A DNA stretch of 18,806 bases from Pavlovales sp. CCMP2436 (GCA_026770615.1 MU631923.1:48087-66892), one strand, 5' to 3'; positions 1 to 10,289 are shown, counted from the stretch's first letter. Translations and numbers: made by a program. The notes: generated from the sequence alone by a model not told the origin.

Positions 1-96
1 CGATTCCCCCCTCCCTCCCCCCCGAATATATTTACTTGTACCCCCCCCCCACACCCCACTCCACACCCGACTCCACCCCCCATACACACACCTTAG

Positions 97-2634
97 CCCG
101 GCCAGCCACAGCCGGAGTGCCCCTGGTCGCAGGCGGGCACGCTCGTGGCGCTGAGCGAGGTAATACTAAACATACTTTTTTTTCTCTCGCTCTTCTTTTT
201 TTACTCATGCTGAACTTACTTATACTAAGCATACTCGTACTAAACATACTCACAAGTTTCTAGTGATTTGAACCGGTGGTATCATGATGATGTTGTTATC
301 GCCACCCTTCTTGCGTGAGACTTTTGTAACATGGGATGTAAGTATTAAATACGTATTATGAATTGTAGACAGGGCCATGCAATATATTAATAAATACGTG
401 AAATCATAACTTAGGTCATGCTCGTACGCCTTCGGACTTCAAGTTGGGTGACGATAAAAGAACTATATTAATATATTTCATGCTTTATTAATATATATAA
501 ATCATGGAATGTATTAAAAAAGTTCTTTTTTAAATCATGGAATGTATTAAAAAAGGGCCTCACGGCGGCTATCGGCGTCCTCCGTGCCGACTCCTCGCTC
601 GTCGCGGCGAATGGCGGTGAGCCTGAATTATTAATTTATATAATTAATCATAAATCCTTAATCATGAGTCATGAATATTAATACAGTAGAATGCGTTTAT
701 AACGGCGAGTGGCGGGAATCGTATTATTATCTATTTATCTACTCATTTATCAATGTTAATCTCAATAAAGTATTTTAATTTACTAATCTTTATATTGTTA
801 ATAAAGTATTAGACTGTTCTTATTTGACGCAACGAATGACGGGAGAGGGATTTTTTTATTTATTATTTCTGATTCAATTATTTGCTATTTGCTACTTATT
901 GATTATCGTTTATTTCTAATAATAATACAATAATGAGAATAATTACAATTGAAATCACATAATCATCATCATAGCATATTATTATTATTATTACTATTGA
1001 TGTTGTTATCATTCTCATTATTCTTATTATTATAGGGCCCGTAGCCGGCAAGGCGCGAGCCGTTCTGCTCGGGTCGGCCGTTGGCGGCGCGGCGCGCGAG
1101 AAGGGTATTACCAATATACTAGTAATCTTGCAAGAGTAATATTGTAATATTGTATTAGTGATACGAGAGAGTATCATTCATTATTATTAGTATTGAGCGT
1201 ATTACGAGTATATGCGCGAGAGGGGTGCACCTACCTCTCTGAGAAGAAGCAGCAGCAGAAGAAGCAGCAGCAGAAGAGGGGTGCGCCTACCTCCTACTCG
1301 TACTACTCACAATACTCATACGCATCAAACTCATACGCAAACTCATACGCATACTTATACTCATACGCAAACTCATACGCATACTTATACTCATACTCGT
1401 ACTCATATTCATAATCATACTAATACGCATACTCATACTCATACGCATACGCATACGCATACTCATACTCATACTCATACTCATACTCATACACATACAA
1501 AGGGGCTGCGGGGCGGGCGGCGCGCCTTGGCTCGCTCGGCCGGCAGAACGCGCGCGCGCGCGATGCCGGGGAGGCGGCGGGCAGCGCGGCGGCTTCGGAG
1601 GACGAGGCCGAGGCCGCCGACGGCGACGCACGCAGCGAGCCGCGCGCGGTGGCGCACGCGTGCGCGCACGCGCTGAGCTGCTGCTACTGGCTGCTGCACG
1701 CGACGCTCGACGCAGCACAGCTCGACTGGGTTCAAGCCGCCGTCGCCGCAGCAGCGGGCGGCGGCGGGGGCAGGGGCGAGGGGGCGGCACCAGCGGCGGA
1801 CGGGGTCTGGGCGGCGGCGGAGGCGGAGGCCGTGGCGAGCCGGCTGCTCGCAGGCTTCCGGAGGTGCCCGGAGCCGCACTGCGCGCTGCACGCCCTGCAC
1901 GCGCTCCACGCGCTCGACGGCGCGCGCGACGCCGCCGCGCGCGCCACCGCGCCCGTGCCGCTGGCCGGGGCGGCGCAGGCGGCGGCGGGCTCGCGCCCCG
2001 CTCCGGTTGAGCTGGGCCGCCTGTCGGTCGAGTGCCTCTGCGCGCCCTTCCCGCTCGAGCTGCCATCGCTGCACCGCGCGCTCGTCGAGGCGGTCGGCGC
2101 CCGCGGTCGCGCGGGTGGCGGCGGCACGCGCGGTGGCGGCGCGGGGGCGGCGGGCGCGGGGGCGGCGGGCATGCGCGCGCGCGCGGTCTGTGCGCGTGGC
2201 GGCTGGGTGGTGAGTTGCGCCGCGCTCGCGCTGGGCGTGTGGGTGCTGCGCGGGCAGGTGCTGCCGCTGCTCCGCTCGCTCGTCGCGGCCGCGCGTGGGG
2301 GCGGCGGCGGTGGGGCGGGCAGCTCCGAGGACGAGTTCGGTGCCGAGTCCGGTGCCGGCTCGGAGGAGGAGCAGCCGCACCGCCGCGCGCGCGCCGCCGC
2401 CGCGCCCCCCGCCAAGCGGCGGCGCGCCGCGCCGATCGACGCGGCGGGCGCGCTGCTGCCGTCCGTGGCGCGCGCCGCGCTGCGCGCCGCGCTGCCCGAC
2501 CTCGTCGCCATCGCGCTCGCGCGCGCGGCGCCGTGCGGCTCGCGCGCCGCTGCGCTGCACCCGCTGCTCGGCGTGGCTGCCGAGGCCGCGGGCACGCTGG
2601 GTGCGCGCGCACGCGCACTCGCGTGCGATGCCAC

Positions 2635-2676
<42 letters not shown>

Positions 2677-3221
2677 GCGCGGTGCGCGCGCGTGTGAGCT
2701 CGCGGCGCACTGCCGGCTGCTCGCGGCGCTGCGCGAGGCGCTCGACGGCGCACTCGGCTGGCGCGCGGCGCGCGGCGCGGCCGTGGCGCCCGCCACGCTC
2801 GCGCCGCTGTGCGCGTCGTGCGACGCGGCCTGCGACGCGGCGGCGGAGCTCGCGTCGGCGCTGCGTGGCGCGCAGCTCGGCGCGGCCGCCTCGCCGCGCG
2901 GGGGCGCCGCGCTGGCAGTCGGCGGCGGTGCGGCGCTGCCGCAGCTGCGCAAGCGGATGCACGCGCTCCGCGCCACCGTCGATGGCGCGCGCTCCGCTCA
3001 CCACGTTGGCGACGGTGCGAGCGGCGCGGGCGGCGCGGGCGGCGCGGGCAGCGACGGCTCGGATGATGCGGGCAGCGACGGCGCGGGCACGGACGACGCG
3101 TGCAGCGAGCCCGACGAGCGCGCGCTGGCGCCTGCCGGCGGCGCGCGCGCGCGCGGCCGGCGCGACGAGGCGTTCGAGGCGATGCTGGCCGAGGCGGAGG
3201 AGCTCGGCTACTCCGCGCCAT

Positions 3222-3254
<33 letters not shown>

Positions 3255-3532
3255 GCGAGAAGGACGCTGACGCTGCCGAGAGCACGTGTGCGCTCAACGG
3301 CGGCGTGGTTGCTGGCGGCCGGTTGAGCGGGAGGCAGGCGCGCAGGCTTGGCGGCGCTGCGGGCTTCGAGGCAGTGCCGGTGGCGGCCGACGCCTTTGAC
3401 GCCGACAGCCATATGGCGCCGGTCGTGCTCGTCGGGCCGGGCACAGGCCACGGGCGCACTAGCGGCACGAGGCCGACCCCCGCGCGGCTGGGTGCGTTCG
3501 AGGCCGTAAGAGCTCGCTCGCCTCCTTGCTGA
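97..3532 (+). CDS. Multi-exon gene for an Ala/Gly-rich, acidic-patch protein of unknown function
   Basis: Proposed exons are about 97-159, 257 or 264-314, 415-442, 556-616, 1036-1104 and 1503-3532. The joins 616/1036 and 1104/1503 each combine one leftover base with two and rebuild a Gly codon, so phase holds; 314/415 and 442/556 also fit. The link from 97-159 is ambiguous. Early exons read SSDLNRWYHDDVVIATLLA, then SCSYAFGLQ, GLTAAIGVLRADSSLVAANG and PVAGKARAVLLGSAVGG, which look like packed helices. The last exon has an acidic stretch (SEDEAEAADGDARSEP), a hydrophobic stretch near 2202-2290, a basic patch AKRRRA near 2412, poly-Gly at 2637-2674, Asp/Ser repeats near 3050-3110 and a poly-Asp run near 3230, ending at TGA. 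The charged tracts suggest a nuclear protein with disordered segments, which is inference. The start codon is not identified and upstream exons may lie outside. A 48-nt GTGAGT...CAG segment at 2210-2257 is in frame and could be an optional intron. I do not recognise the family. Confidence 0.6.
498..555 (+). repeat. Direct duplication of a 25-nt 3' splice-site region
   Basis: The 25 bases at 498-522 recur exactly at 531-555, separated by 8 bases (TTCTTTTT). Each copy ends in AAAAAG. The second copy's AG is the acceptor proposed for the exon at 556, so the intron carries two identical candidate acceptors. Confidence 0.85.
1312..1498 (+). repeat. CATACT/CATACG hexanucleotide microsatellite in an intron
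   Basis: About 30 imperfect hexamer units (CATACT, CATACG, CATACA) run almost to the AG at 1501-1502 that opens the large exon. The tract occupies the place of the polypyrimidine tract. Reading frames through it (poly-Thr/His or poly-Ser/Tyr) are artefacts of the repeat. Confidence 0.9.
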
Positions 3533-4056
3533 TCCTTGATATAGTCTCAAGTTAAAGTAGTATATACGTATGCAGCCTTCCGAAAGTTGTGTCGCAATCT
3601 GCTGAGCCGCTTATATGGATGTTAATTAGATTACTGACAAGGTTTCAAACTGACGCCTGACGGACTGTCCTGGAGGTTGTGCTAGCTGGTCTATCACTCT
3701 ATGCGCTGCGTCACCCATTGGCCTGCTGCGGCGTGCCTAGTTTCGGCTGCGCCTGGTTTGGGAGCTAATGTTCATGTAGATATGGAACTCCGAGTAACGT
3801 GTGCCCGGCGAGGGCGGTACTTCCGAGTAAGGTCTAAGGAGATGACTCAGAGCTCTGGGTTACTGTGTAAATATAAACACGTGTATTCACATACTGGGTG
3901 GCGATCGGGCCAGCGTGCTCATTTTACTGAATAGTTTGTAGTAGTGATCTAGTTATATTATTCGATTGCTGCGATATATTTGGCCCAACGTGTGACTGCC
4001 CGAACCCGCAACTTGTGATGCGATCGGCAGAAAGTGTCAGTCCCCCCCCCCCCCAG
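3533..4056. other. Interval between the first gene and the MYND gene; no supported gene
   Basis: The composition drops from extreme GC to mixed. A 77-codon frame starts with ATG at 3701 and ends at 3934, but its base composition differs from the firm exons and its possible donor (GTAAGG near 3828) does not match the phase of the exon at 4057. The 3' end is a C-run (4042-4054) serving as a polypyrimidine tract. A 5' exon of the MYND gene may be here but I cannot place it. Confidence 0.5.
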
Positions 4057-5006
4057 GTGCGGCGCAGAGCACGAGGGGTGGTTCGACGTCGACGCGCTGC
4101 GCGCGCGGCTCATCACTGCACGTGGCAGGGTCAACGTGGAGGGCAGGTAAGGAAATAAATAAAATAAATGGCGATATCCATATCAATCTTTTTGACGCTC
4201 ATTGGCAGCCAAATGCAAGCCCCTGGCGCTCCGAGAAGTCCCACGCCCCCGACGTTGTCTCCCAGCGCCAGGCCGCCGCCTAGAGTGAGTCAAAGGCACT
4301 GTCCGTTTCTCAATAATAATGAATATAACCCCCCCCTCCCCAGCATGCCGCCCGAGCCCGCTCTGCGCTCGGGTGCAACGGCCCGCTGCGCGCGCTGCGG
4401 TGGCGACGGGTCTGCAGGTAAGCTCTTATTGTTGTTGTTATTATTATTATTATTGTTGTTGTTGATGTTATTCTTCTTCTTCTTCTCATTCTTATTATTA
4501 TTATTTCCCGCAGCCGCAAGTACGCCGCCAACTGAGGGAAGGAGGGGGGGTGGAGAGGTGGGGGGGAGACATGATAGAAGGGATGGTTCACGTAGGCATG
4601 TGAGTGTGCGGGTAAGGGCAAGTGAGCTTATTCCCCCCCCCCGTGCAGCCGCGCCGCTCAAGTGCTGCCAGCGATGCAAGTTGGCCTACTGTGCGCGCCA
4701 CGCGCGGCACGGCGTGCGCGCCCCATCTGCGCGGTCCGGTCCGCCGCCCAGTGGGCGAGCGAGAGTCCGAGTTTGCAAGTGTGAAATTGCGATATATACT
4801 GCCCCTGATCGCACCCGCGCCGAACGAATGCAGTTTTTTAAGTTTTTTTTGTGTTTTCGCGCATTGCAGATTGCTCGAAAGAGTGCCAATTGGCCGAGTG
4901 GAAGGGCGGGCACAAGCTCAACTGCGTGCAGGCGCGGCGGGACGCTGCCCCTCAGCACGTGCAGAGCTTGCCAGAGAATAACTCACGAGCAGCTCAGGAT
5001 AAGTGA
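4057..5006 (+). CDS. MYND zinc-finger protein, C-terminal part (5' end not found)
   Basis: MYND fingers bind two zinc ions and usually mediate protein-protein contacts with proline-rich partners in transcription or chromatin proteins. Exons: 4057-4146 (CGAEHEGWFDVDALRARL and on), 4344-4417, 4649-4690 and 4870-5006. The exon containing 4344 could instead start at 4209; both choices keep frame. All introns are GT-AG (donors GTAAGG, GTAAGC, GTGCGC), and every join is in phase. The joined product gives CARC, then LKCCQRCKLAY, then YCSKECQLAEWKGGHKLNC, i.e. C-x2-C, C-x2-C, C-x3-C, H-x3-C with all eight ligands. The split Tyr codon (T at 4690 plus AT at 4870) restores the typical YYC. A short tail ends in AAQDK and TGA at 5004. 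Nothing diagnostic, such as a SET domain, is seen upstream, so the subfamily is open. Reading straight through the introns gives one open frame from 4168 to 5043, but it loses the C-terminal half of the finger. Confidence 0.85.
4424..4512 (+). repeat. TTG/TTA/TTC triplet microsatellite inside a MYND-gene intron
   Basis: Runs of TTG, TTA and TTC triplets follow the donor at 4418. Translated, they give poly-Leu/Phe on one strand and poly-Asn on the other, both artefacts. An alternative AG at 4512-4513 could be a cryptic acceptor, but its exon would not continue the zinc finger. Confidence 0.85.
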
Positions 5007-5685
5007 CGGATGCAACTCAGAAGATGATTGCTTCCAAGTGTGAAGTGACACGCCGGGTCATTACGTCGTCGTGCAGTGGCGCGCGACTGCTCCCCAGGTC
5101 TTCTCCCGGGCCCGGGACCTTCAAGGGAGGAACGGGAAGTGGTCGCGCGCCTCATAGGCGAGCCGTGTGCCCTTCCCCTCCGAAGACCCGCCTCATCCCC
5201 ACGCCTCAGGCGTAAATCGCCAAAAATAAGAAAATACCTTTTTGTGCGTATTTATTTATTTACTTACTTACTTGAGCACTCAATTTTTAGTCTTAGTGGG
5301 CGCTTGTCAACTACTAGCCAAAAGTGGCCTAGGTCCCAGGCGGCTGGGCCCTAACTTTTAAGCCGGCAGGGATGTCGGGTAGGCCTACATACGTCTAGTG
5401 TGTACGGTCCACATGTCCGTTCCTTATTGCCAGCTTATTGCGCGGGGAGCATAGACAAATTTTGTGTTTGAAATGATACTCGATCACCGAACTTTGCCCT
5501 TCTTAATAACGCATCATGCGATGCCATTTAGGAACACCGCGTGCTCGTATGTGCATGTAGATGCGAATCAGTATATGCATGCGGCATAGATGTCAAGGCA
5601 CGAGCTATCGTTTTTTGTACCCATTGGCATTAGGAGCATTTCTCCCATGTTCATAACTTACAATTAGTAACGTAACTACATATTT

Positions 5686-5712
5686 GGCTGTGGCTCAGGT
5701 CACCCTGGCAGG
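5686..5712 (+). repeat. Dispersed repeat copy 1
   Basis: Contains GGCTCAGGTCACC, shared with the reverse strand at 7421-7450 and partly with 6978-7034. Confidence 0.55.
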
Positions 5713-6185
5713 CTGCCATCTCTCAATTTGGCAAAGAGCCAAAGACCTCCACACTGGGTTGAGAGCAACCTCATCCTGAAGGGTTTTCGCCTGGTTAAAG
5801 CGATGCCAATTCGAAATTGCATCAGAGTGACAGACAGTCGGACATCAATTGTGGACATTTAGTAGTGTGGACGTCAGGACGCCAGTACCCTGACGTTCAG
5901 CTTGAGGCGTTTATTATAAAATTCGGGTGAACCTAAAAAACTTCGTTTTCTCTGGTACCCAGCTCGCACTCCTTTAAATCACGGCGGCTGCGGCCCCGCG
6001 GCCCGGCTGCTCCTACAGACAATTCATCAAAGACGACTAGGGCGTAGACTCAGCGAATCCATTTCCGATTTCGAGCTGCTCCTTTTCCGATTTCGAGCTA
6101 GTCTGAGCGTTGCGACGTTCTTCACTGCTGCACGCCTTTTATTTGCTATTTCAAACGCCTTACATACTTGCCTGAACGTGCTCAT

Positions 6186-6345
6186 ATGTGGCGGGGTCAA
6201 GTAGAAAACGCTTTCGTCCCGGAATTGTTCGTACTTGCTTTAATGCTATTACAATTTTTCTTGAGCTCCCAAAAAAAAAAAAAAAAAAAAAAAAAAAAAC
6301 GAAAAATACCGGGACGAAGGCGTTTTCTACTTGACCCTGCCACAT
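6186..6345. repeat. Inverted repeat flanking a 29-nt A-tract
   Basis: The left arm 6186-6222 pairs with the right arm 6309-6345 (37 nt each, three mismatches by eye). The 86-nt spacer contains 29 consecutive A at 6271-6299. Similarity continues weakly outside both arms. The transcript could fold into a long hairpin, and the arrangement also fits a small fold-back transposable element. The two frames crossing it encode mirror-image peptides and are not genes. Confidence 0.85.
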
Positions 6346-6977
6346 ACACATCTAGACCATGCTCCGCCAGTTTCTTACGCTGCTATTCCCAGAAGAAGTC
6401 TATAGTCCACCATTGGCGGCGGCGGGGCGGTAAATTTAGCCGCAGCCGCAGCATTATATTCAAGAATTCCTTCCGAGATGAGTAACTTTAAAAACGAGTT
6501 TTGAGCGACTGACGATGTAACTAATTGCATTCCGTGTGGATGGTTGTCAAGAGGCGGTCTAGGTTGATTGTCTAGCTTATCTAAGCGCCTGGACTGGTCT
6601 ACTTAGTCTTTGTTCTGCTTGCTGCGGTCCCTCACCCGTGACACACCAACTCATATATTATACTCGCTGAGGTATCATCGACCTCCAATAAATGTGTTTT
6701 AGGCTTAATCATAACTATTTTGACGATCAGGACGACTTCCTTCATCACACTGCGAACCAATAAATAATTTATTTTCAAATTTAGCAGTTAAAGATTTATT
6801 ATAACAATTTAGAGCTGCACAAGACCTTTGCCGCGGCCTGGTGGACGTCAGATTTATATCGAGAATCAACGCAAATAGCAAGTCAGATTTAAACTACGGC
6901 TATATACAAATGTTGGTACGATATTTAATGGTCAGAATCACTTCTGATATTCACGTGTAGAATAACTGGCAGCACCT

Positions 6978-7034
6978 GGCTATGACTTCGGTCACCCCCG
7001 GTCAGTCCGCAAGTGGGAGATGACCATCCTGAGC
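6978..7034 (+). repeat. Dispersed repeat copy 2
   Basis: Shares GGCTATG, GGTCACCCCCGG and GACCATC-TGAGC blocks, in the same order, with the reverse complement of 7403-7450. Confidence 0.55.
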
Positions 7035-7402
7035 ACTGTGCGCCTCCATAATTGAAGACAGAGCTCGCTCTAGGCTTGCTGGATTTGTCTTGGAGAGCTC
7101 TATTCTATGCATTTATCAGAAAAATGTGAATTTGAATGCGTAGGGTAGTAAATCAGTAGCTAACAAAGTGGTCTTTTTAAAAATGGGGTATTGGTGGATA
7201 CAGTATTTAGCACAACAAAGAAAATATTAAGATGTGAGAAAATGTGGATACAGTATATAGCATTTTGAATTTTTCGTATTTAATATTAAAAGGCAAGTTA
7301 GTTATTGGGCGTCCATTTCATAAAAAGTTAGATACAAATCTACTGCAGATACATATATTTAAAATTTTGCTGGCCACATTTTGTTGTTGTCTTCGGCGAA
7401 GC

Positions 7403-7450
7403 GCTCAAGATGGTCGTCCTCTGTCCGGGGGTGACCTGAGCCATAGCCAC
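7403..7450 (-). repeat. Dispersed repeat copy 3, inverted
   Basis: On the minus strand it reads GGCTATGGCTCAGGTCACC, then CCCGG, then a GACCATCTTGAGCGC block, in the order seen in copy 2. Copies 2 and 3 face each other about 370 nt apart. Confidence 0.55.
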
Positions 7451-7817
7451 CTCGGTAATCGACGGTGTGAGGGGGGGAGCTAGTCCGGATCGTTATAGAT
7501 CAGATTTGAGCGCCCAAGATATGTCAGGAGGTCGATGATATGCCGCGCGGCGGTCCAGATCGCCCCATATAATAGCTGAATCCGTATGTGAACATATATT
7601 TAGCTACCTCCTAATATTCCATGTGTCACCTGCTCCAACTTTGGGTAACTTCCGGTTTATAATATAGCTATTTTATAATGAAAATAGCCGGCCGGCTGAA
7701 GCGAGCCGCTTCGCCGCTGCGGTACAGTACTCCTCCCCCTTTTTTGCCGGTGCACGCCAACTCAGTGGTTTTAACCCCCCCCCCCCAAATGCTACCCCTC
7801 CCCCCTTTTTTTGGCAG

Positions 7818-8415
7818 GACTCGAAATTCTCGATCATGGAGTCCAAGTGGGGACTCGTGCTGGACATGGGAGGCACGCTTGCGCTGCGCGAGCTGATTCC
7901 GCTCGACGTGGCCAAGGAGTTGGCCATGACCGCGAGGGTCATTTCGGCCAGTAAGGCGCATTCGCTCGGCCTCGTCACGCGCGTCTGCGCTTCGAACCCG
8001 TTCAACGAGGTAATAATAATGATAATAATAACAACAATAACAACAGACGGGTGTGGGTGGTGGCTACCTCCGACGCCAGCCCTATGATTAATATGAAATA
8101 TATTAAAACATTAAGGCTCTGCTCTACGCGAACGAGCTGGCGGCGCGCAGCCCCGACTGCTTTGCCGTAACCAAGGCGCTGCTCAATGCAAACTATGGCA
8201 GGGGCAAGGCGGCGGAGGAGAAGAGCGCGCTCTCGCTCGAAGCGCGGTTGCAGCGCAAGCTCATCGGCGGCTGGAACCAGCTCGCCGCGTCTGCAAAGGG
8301 GCTGGGCGTCCCAGACATGTTGCAACCCAGCTTCCGCGCACGAGATGATCAGTGGGTCGACGAGCTTCGCGCGGAGGATCACGAGGAGCGCGACGCGACG
8401 CTGGCGAAGCCGTGA
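7818..8415 (+). CDS. Enoyl-CoA hydratase/isomerase (crotonase) family protein, C-terminal half
   Basis: Crotonases act on acyl-CoA thioesters, usually hydrating or isomerising a double bond in fatty-acid or related acyl-CoA metabolism. Exon 7818-8009 (64 codons) follows a strong polypyrimidine acceptor; the GT-AG intron 8010-8115 is in phase; exon 8116-8415 ends with TGA. The first exon reads FSIMESKWGLVLDMGGTLAL and then AKELAMTARVISASKAHSLG, matching the family pattern from the second catalytic glutamate (E of MESKWGL) through the G-L-V segment. The second exon reads ELAARSPDCFAVTKALLNA and a C-terminal helical part ending in TLAKP, like bacterial crotonases whose C-terminus carries an acyl-chain helix. 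The N-terminal half with the oxyanion hole and first glutamate is not found upstream, so this is either the 3' part of a gene with distant exons or a fragment. Substrate cannot be told. No frameshift or stop is seen. Confidence 0.87.
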
Positions 8416-8757
8416 ACTCGTGATCAGATCGCAGGTCAATGCCTCACAGGGCCAGAGCCATGTTTGACCAGCCCTGAATTAATCATAATATCGGCCCTAT
8501 TTATGATTATCAGTTTATTGAATATGTTAGAACTAACGCCCCGAGCTGCGTCCGGGTCTGTATCGGACAGGCGGGGATGTCAAAATCAGTGTATTAAATA
8601 AGGAATGAGATTTCTTCCAGATCGCGTGTCACCGACGCCAAACGAAGTTGAACACAAGACCGCGTGCACCGCAAAAAAAAGATGATCCGTAACATTTCTC
8701 AGCTTTCCCAGTGCCGACCATGTTACGCCGCAAGAGGCTCCCCCGCGCGTAAGCAGT
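8416..8757. other. Short interval without a supported gene
   Basis: The composition is mixed, with no convincing coding frame. An ATG at 8720 opens an 11-codon frame ending at the TAA within CGCGTAAGC. A possible 47-nt intron (GTAAGC...GCAG) overlaps the hydrophobic coding read of the next entry, so it is probably fortuitous. Confidence 0.5.
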
Positions 8758-9128
8758 TTGGGCCCGTTGCTTCTCGCTCTGGGTTTCCTACATGCAGCGG
8801 CGAGCGGCGCGTGTAGCAGGCCAACTCCGGTCGCAAAACTCGCTGCCATCGGTGCGCACGAGGAGGCCTTCTCCTACGACCAGGGTATACCACGCCGCCA
8901 AGGGCTCGGGCGCAGGCAGAAGGGTGGCAGCAGGCAGCTCGAGCTAGCTGCTGCTTGCCAGGCGCGCCAGGCCGTTGGCATGGGCAAGTACGCGTCGAGG
9001 TGCTCGACTCTGAGGTCGTCGACGACAACGCCGTCAACAATGTTGTCGTCAACCTCGACAACGTGCAAAACGCGGCTTGTTGTACTTTGAATAAACATGA
9101 AATAGTCTGTCATCGGACAATCCGGTGA
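8758..9128 (+). pseudogene. Secreted-type reading frame related to its downstream neighbour; likely decayed
   Basis: From 8758 the frame reads GPLLLALGFLHAAASGAC followed by TPVAKLAAIGAHE: a hydrophobic core then an AxSGAC end, like a signal peptide with its cleavage region. The neighbour at 9183 has the matching FVLQYAAASGACC and TPSAKLA. No ATG starts this frame here. In the second half, the frame with protein-like composition is a different one (RWHGQVRVEVLDSEVVDD, then NAVNNVVVNLDNVQNAA, ending with TGA at 9126), so a frame change near 8930-8980 is likely. The acidic, Val/Asp-rich segment is also open on the minus strand. No family recognised. A functional gene with a small intron remains possible. 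Confidence 0.4.
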
Positions 9129-9182
9129 TTTCACAGTGGGAATCCGGTCATGCTTCGGGGGTGAAAGATAACGGGACGCAGC

Positions 9183-10206
9183 ATGCGCGTTTTCCTCGCG
9201 TTCTTCGTCCTACAGTACGCAGCGGCAAGCGGTGCGTGCTGCGCTTCCACTCCGAGCGCAAAACTTGCTCTCGTGCGTGCGGACACCCTCCACCCCTTTG
9301 GCCTCCTCCTCTCCGACATGTCGAAGAAGAAGGGCCACCTCGGGCGCACGACCAAGAGGGGACAGGTGTCCAAGGCTGGCACCAAGCATGCGACGCAGCT
9401 CGCTGCCCGCGACCGCCGCGCGAGCCTCGAGCCCGTGGCGCACCTGGAGCCTACCGTTGCGCCGCCCGAGCCGGACCAGGCACCGGCCGATATGGCTTTC
9501 ACCAACGAGTGCGCGCCCGCATCCGCACCGCGTGCGGAAGCGAGGGCGTGCATGGAGGGTACCGCCTGGAGGTGGAGGCGGCGGCTCATGCTCAGCAACA
9601 AGGACAAGCAAGGTCGGGCTCGGCAAGATAGACGAGCGACAAGCCCAAGTTTGTGCTCACTCATACAAGGGATCGCGGGCAATACGAACGGCGGGTTTTG
9701 AGGCTGAGGCTGAGTTTCTTAGCAAATTGCATACAAACAATGGTTAAATATTGGTTAAAGTTACTATTGAAGGGCTAAAAAACGAGGCTCAGTTTCTTAA
9801 CGCGACGGTTTCTTATTGCACGCGATCCCCTGTACACGAGGCGCAGCACGACTCGGCCAAGTTTGGGGCAATGATCCTCAAGATTAAGATTGTGAGAGAT
9901 CCTGCGTCTGGGCGCAGCGACTCGCGAGCGCTTCTCTCAGCGCACTGTGGCCCGCCGATGACTTCCGCGCCGCGCCGCACGACGCCGCGGCCGCGCCGCG
10001 AAGCACATTTTGAGCGCGTGTCGTGTTTGGTCTGGATTCAAAATGCAACAAGCCACGAGGTCGAGGCCGACATCGTCACCGTGCGCAACCGGGAGACGTC
10101 CAAGCAGCGCATGACCAAGATGAGGGCCAACCGGAAGCATGCGGCGGCTGCCAACGTTGCCGCGCCTGAGGCGGCTGCATTCCCGACGGGTACGTCGGCC
10201 TTCTAG
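9183..10206 (+). pseudogene. Secreted-type paralogue with frame changes and an in-frame stop
   Basis: An ATG at 9183 opens MRVFLAFFVLQYAAASGACC, a good signal peptide, then a Lys/Arg-rich segment (SKKKGHLGRTTKRG) and an Ala/Pro-rich one. Near 9540 the more protein-like frame changes (GYRLEVEAAAHAQQQ), and again near 9610 (VGLGKIDERQAQVCAHS, then AGFEAEAEFLSKLHTNNG). A TAA at 9745 follows in that frame, and the same frame resumes as VKVTIEGLKNEAQFLNATV through to a basic, Ala-rich C-terminus (MTKMRANRKHAAAANV) and a TAG at 10204. FEAEAEFLSKL and LKNEAQFLNAT are similar to each other. Successive shifts in one direction fit either a decayed gene or missed tiny introns. The downstream part, 9751-10206, is a clean 151-codon frame and could be a gene of its own. 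Function unknown. Confidence 0.45.
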
Positions 10207-10289
10207 CTAAAGCAGAACGGCGAGTCACGCAAAAACGAGCGCGCGGCCGTCGTGGCTAAGTCGATGCGCGTTCCTCGACCTTTTAGCAG

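Larger units (their letters stand above)
5007..7817. other. Long non-coding interval with repeats
   Basis: I find no convincing exon. A frame at 5076-5354 and another at 7244-7483 lack protein-like composition or a family match. Contents include a duplicated TTTCCGATTTCGAGCT motif near 6063-6100 (22-nt period), the A-tract inverted repeat at 6186-6345, a dispersed repeat in three copies, and a duplicated GTGGATACAGTAT motif near 7195 and 7244. The right end, with C-runs and a T-run before TTTTTTTGGCAG, is the 3' end of the intron preceding the crotonase exon. Upstream exons of that gene must exist but I cannot recognise them. Confidence 0.6.

Noticed and set aside
284..337. Alternative first exon (ATG at 284, donor GTAAGT at 338)
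   Set aside because: The donor is good, but the frame ending at the GTGAGA donor (315) gives a far more protein-like read that stays in phase with the next exons. Kept only as a possible alternative.
1287..3550. Minus-strand frames of 644 and 687 codons over the GC-rich exon
   Set aside because: They are Arg/Pro or Ala/Arg-rich shadows caused by extreme GC. The plus frame has acidic clusters, varied residues and splice joins that keep phase.
4209..4284. Separate exon ending at the GTGAGT donor (4285)
   Set aside because: Its phase does not match the zinc-finger exon at 4344; only read-through from 4209 or skipping keeps frame.
4168..5043. Single unspliced 291-codon reading frame
   Set aside because: It includes microsatellite DNA as poly-Leu/Phe and lacks the last MYND ligands, which appear only after splicing.
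6168..6485. 105-codon frame across the A-tract inverted repeat
   Set aside because: It repeats the same peptide forward and mirrored, with poly-Lys from the A-tract; no protein character.
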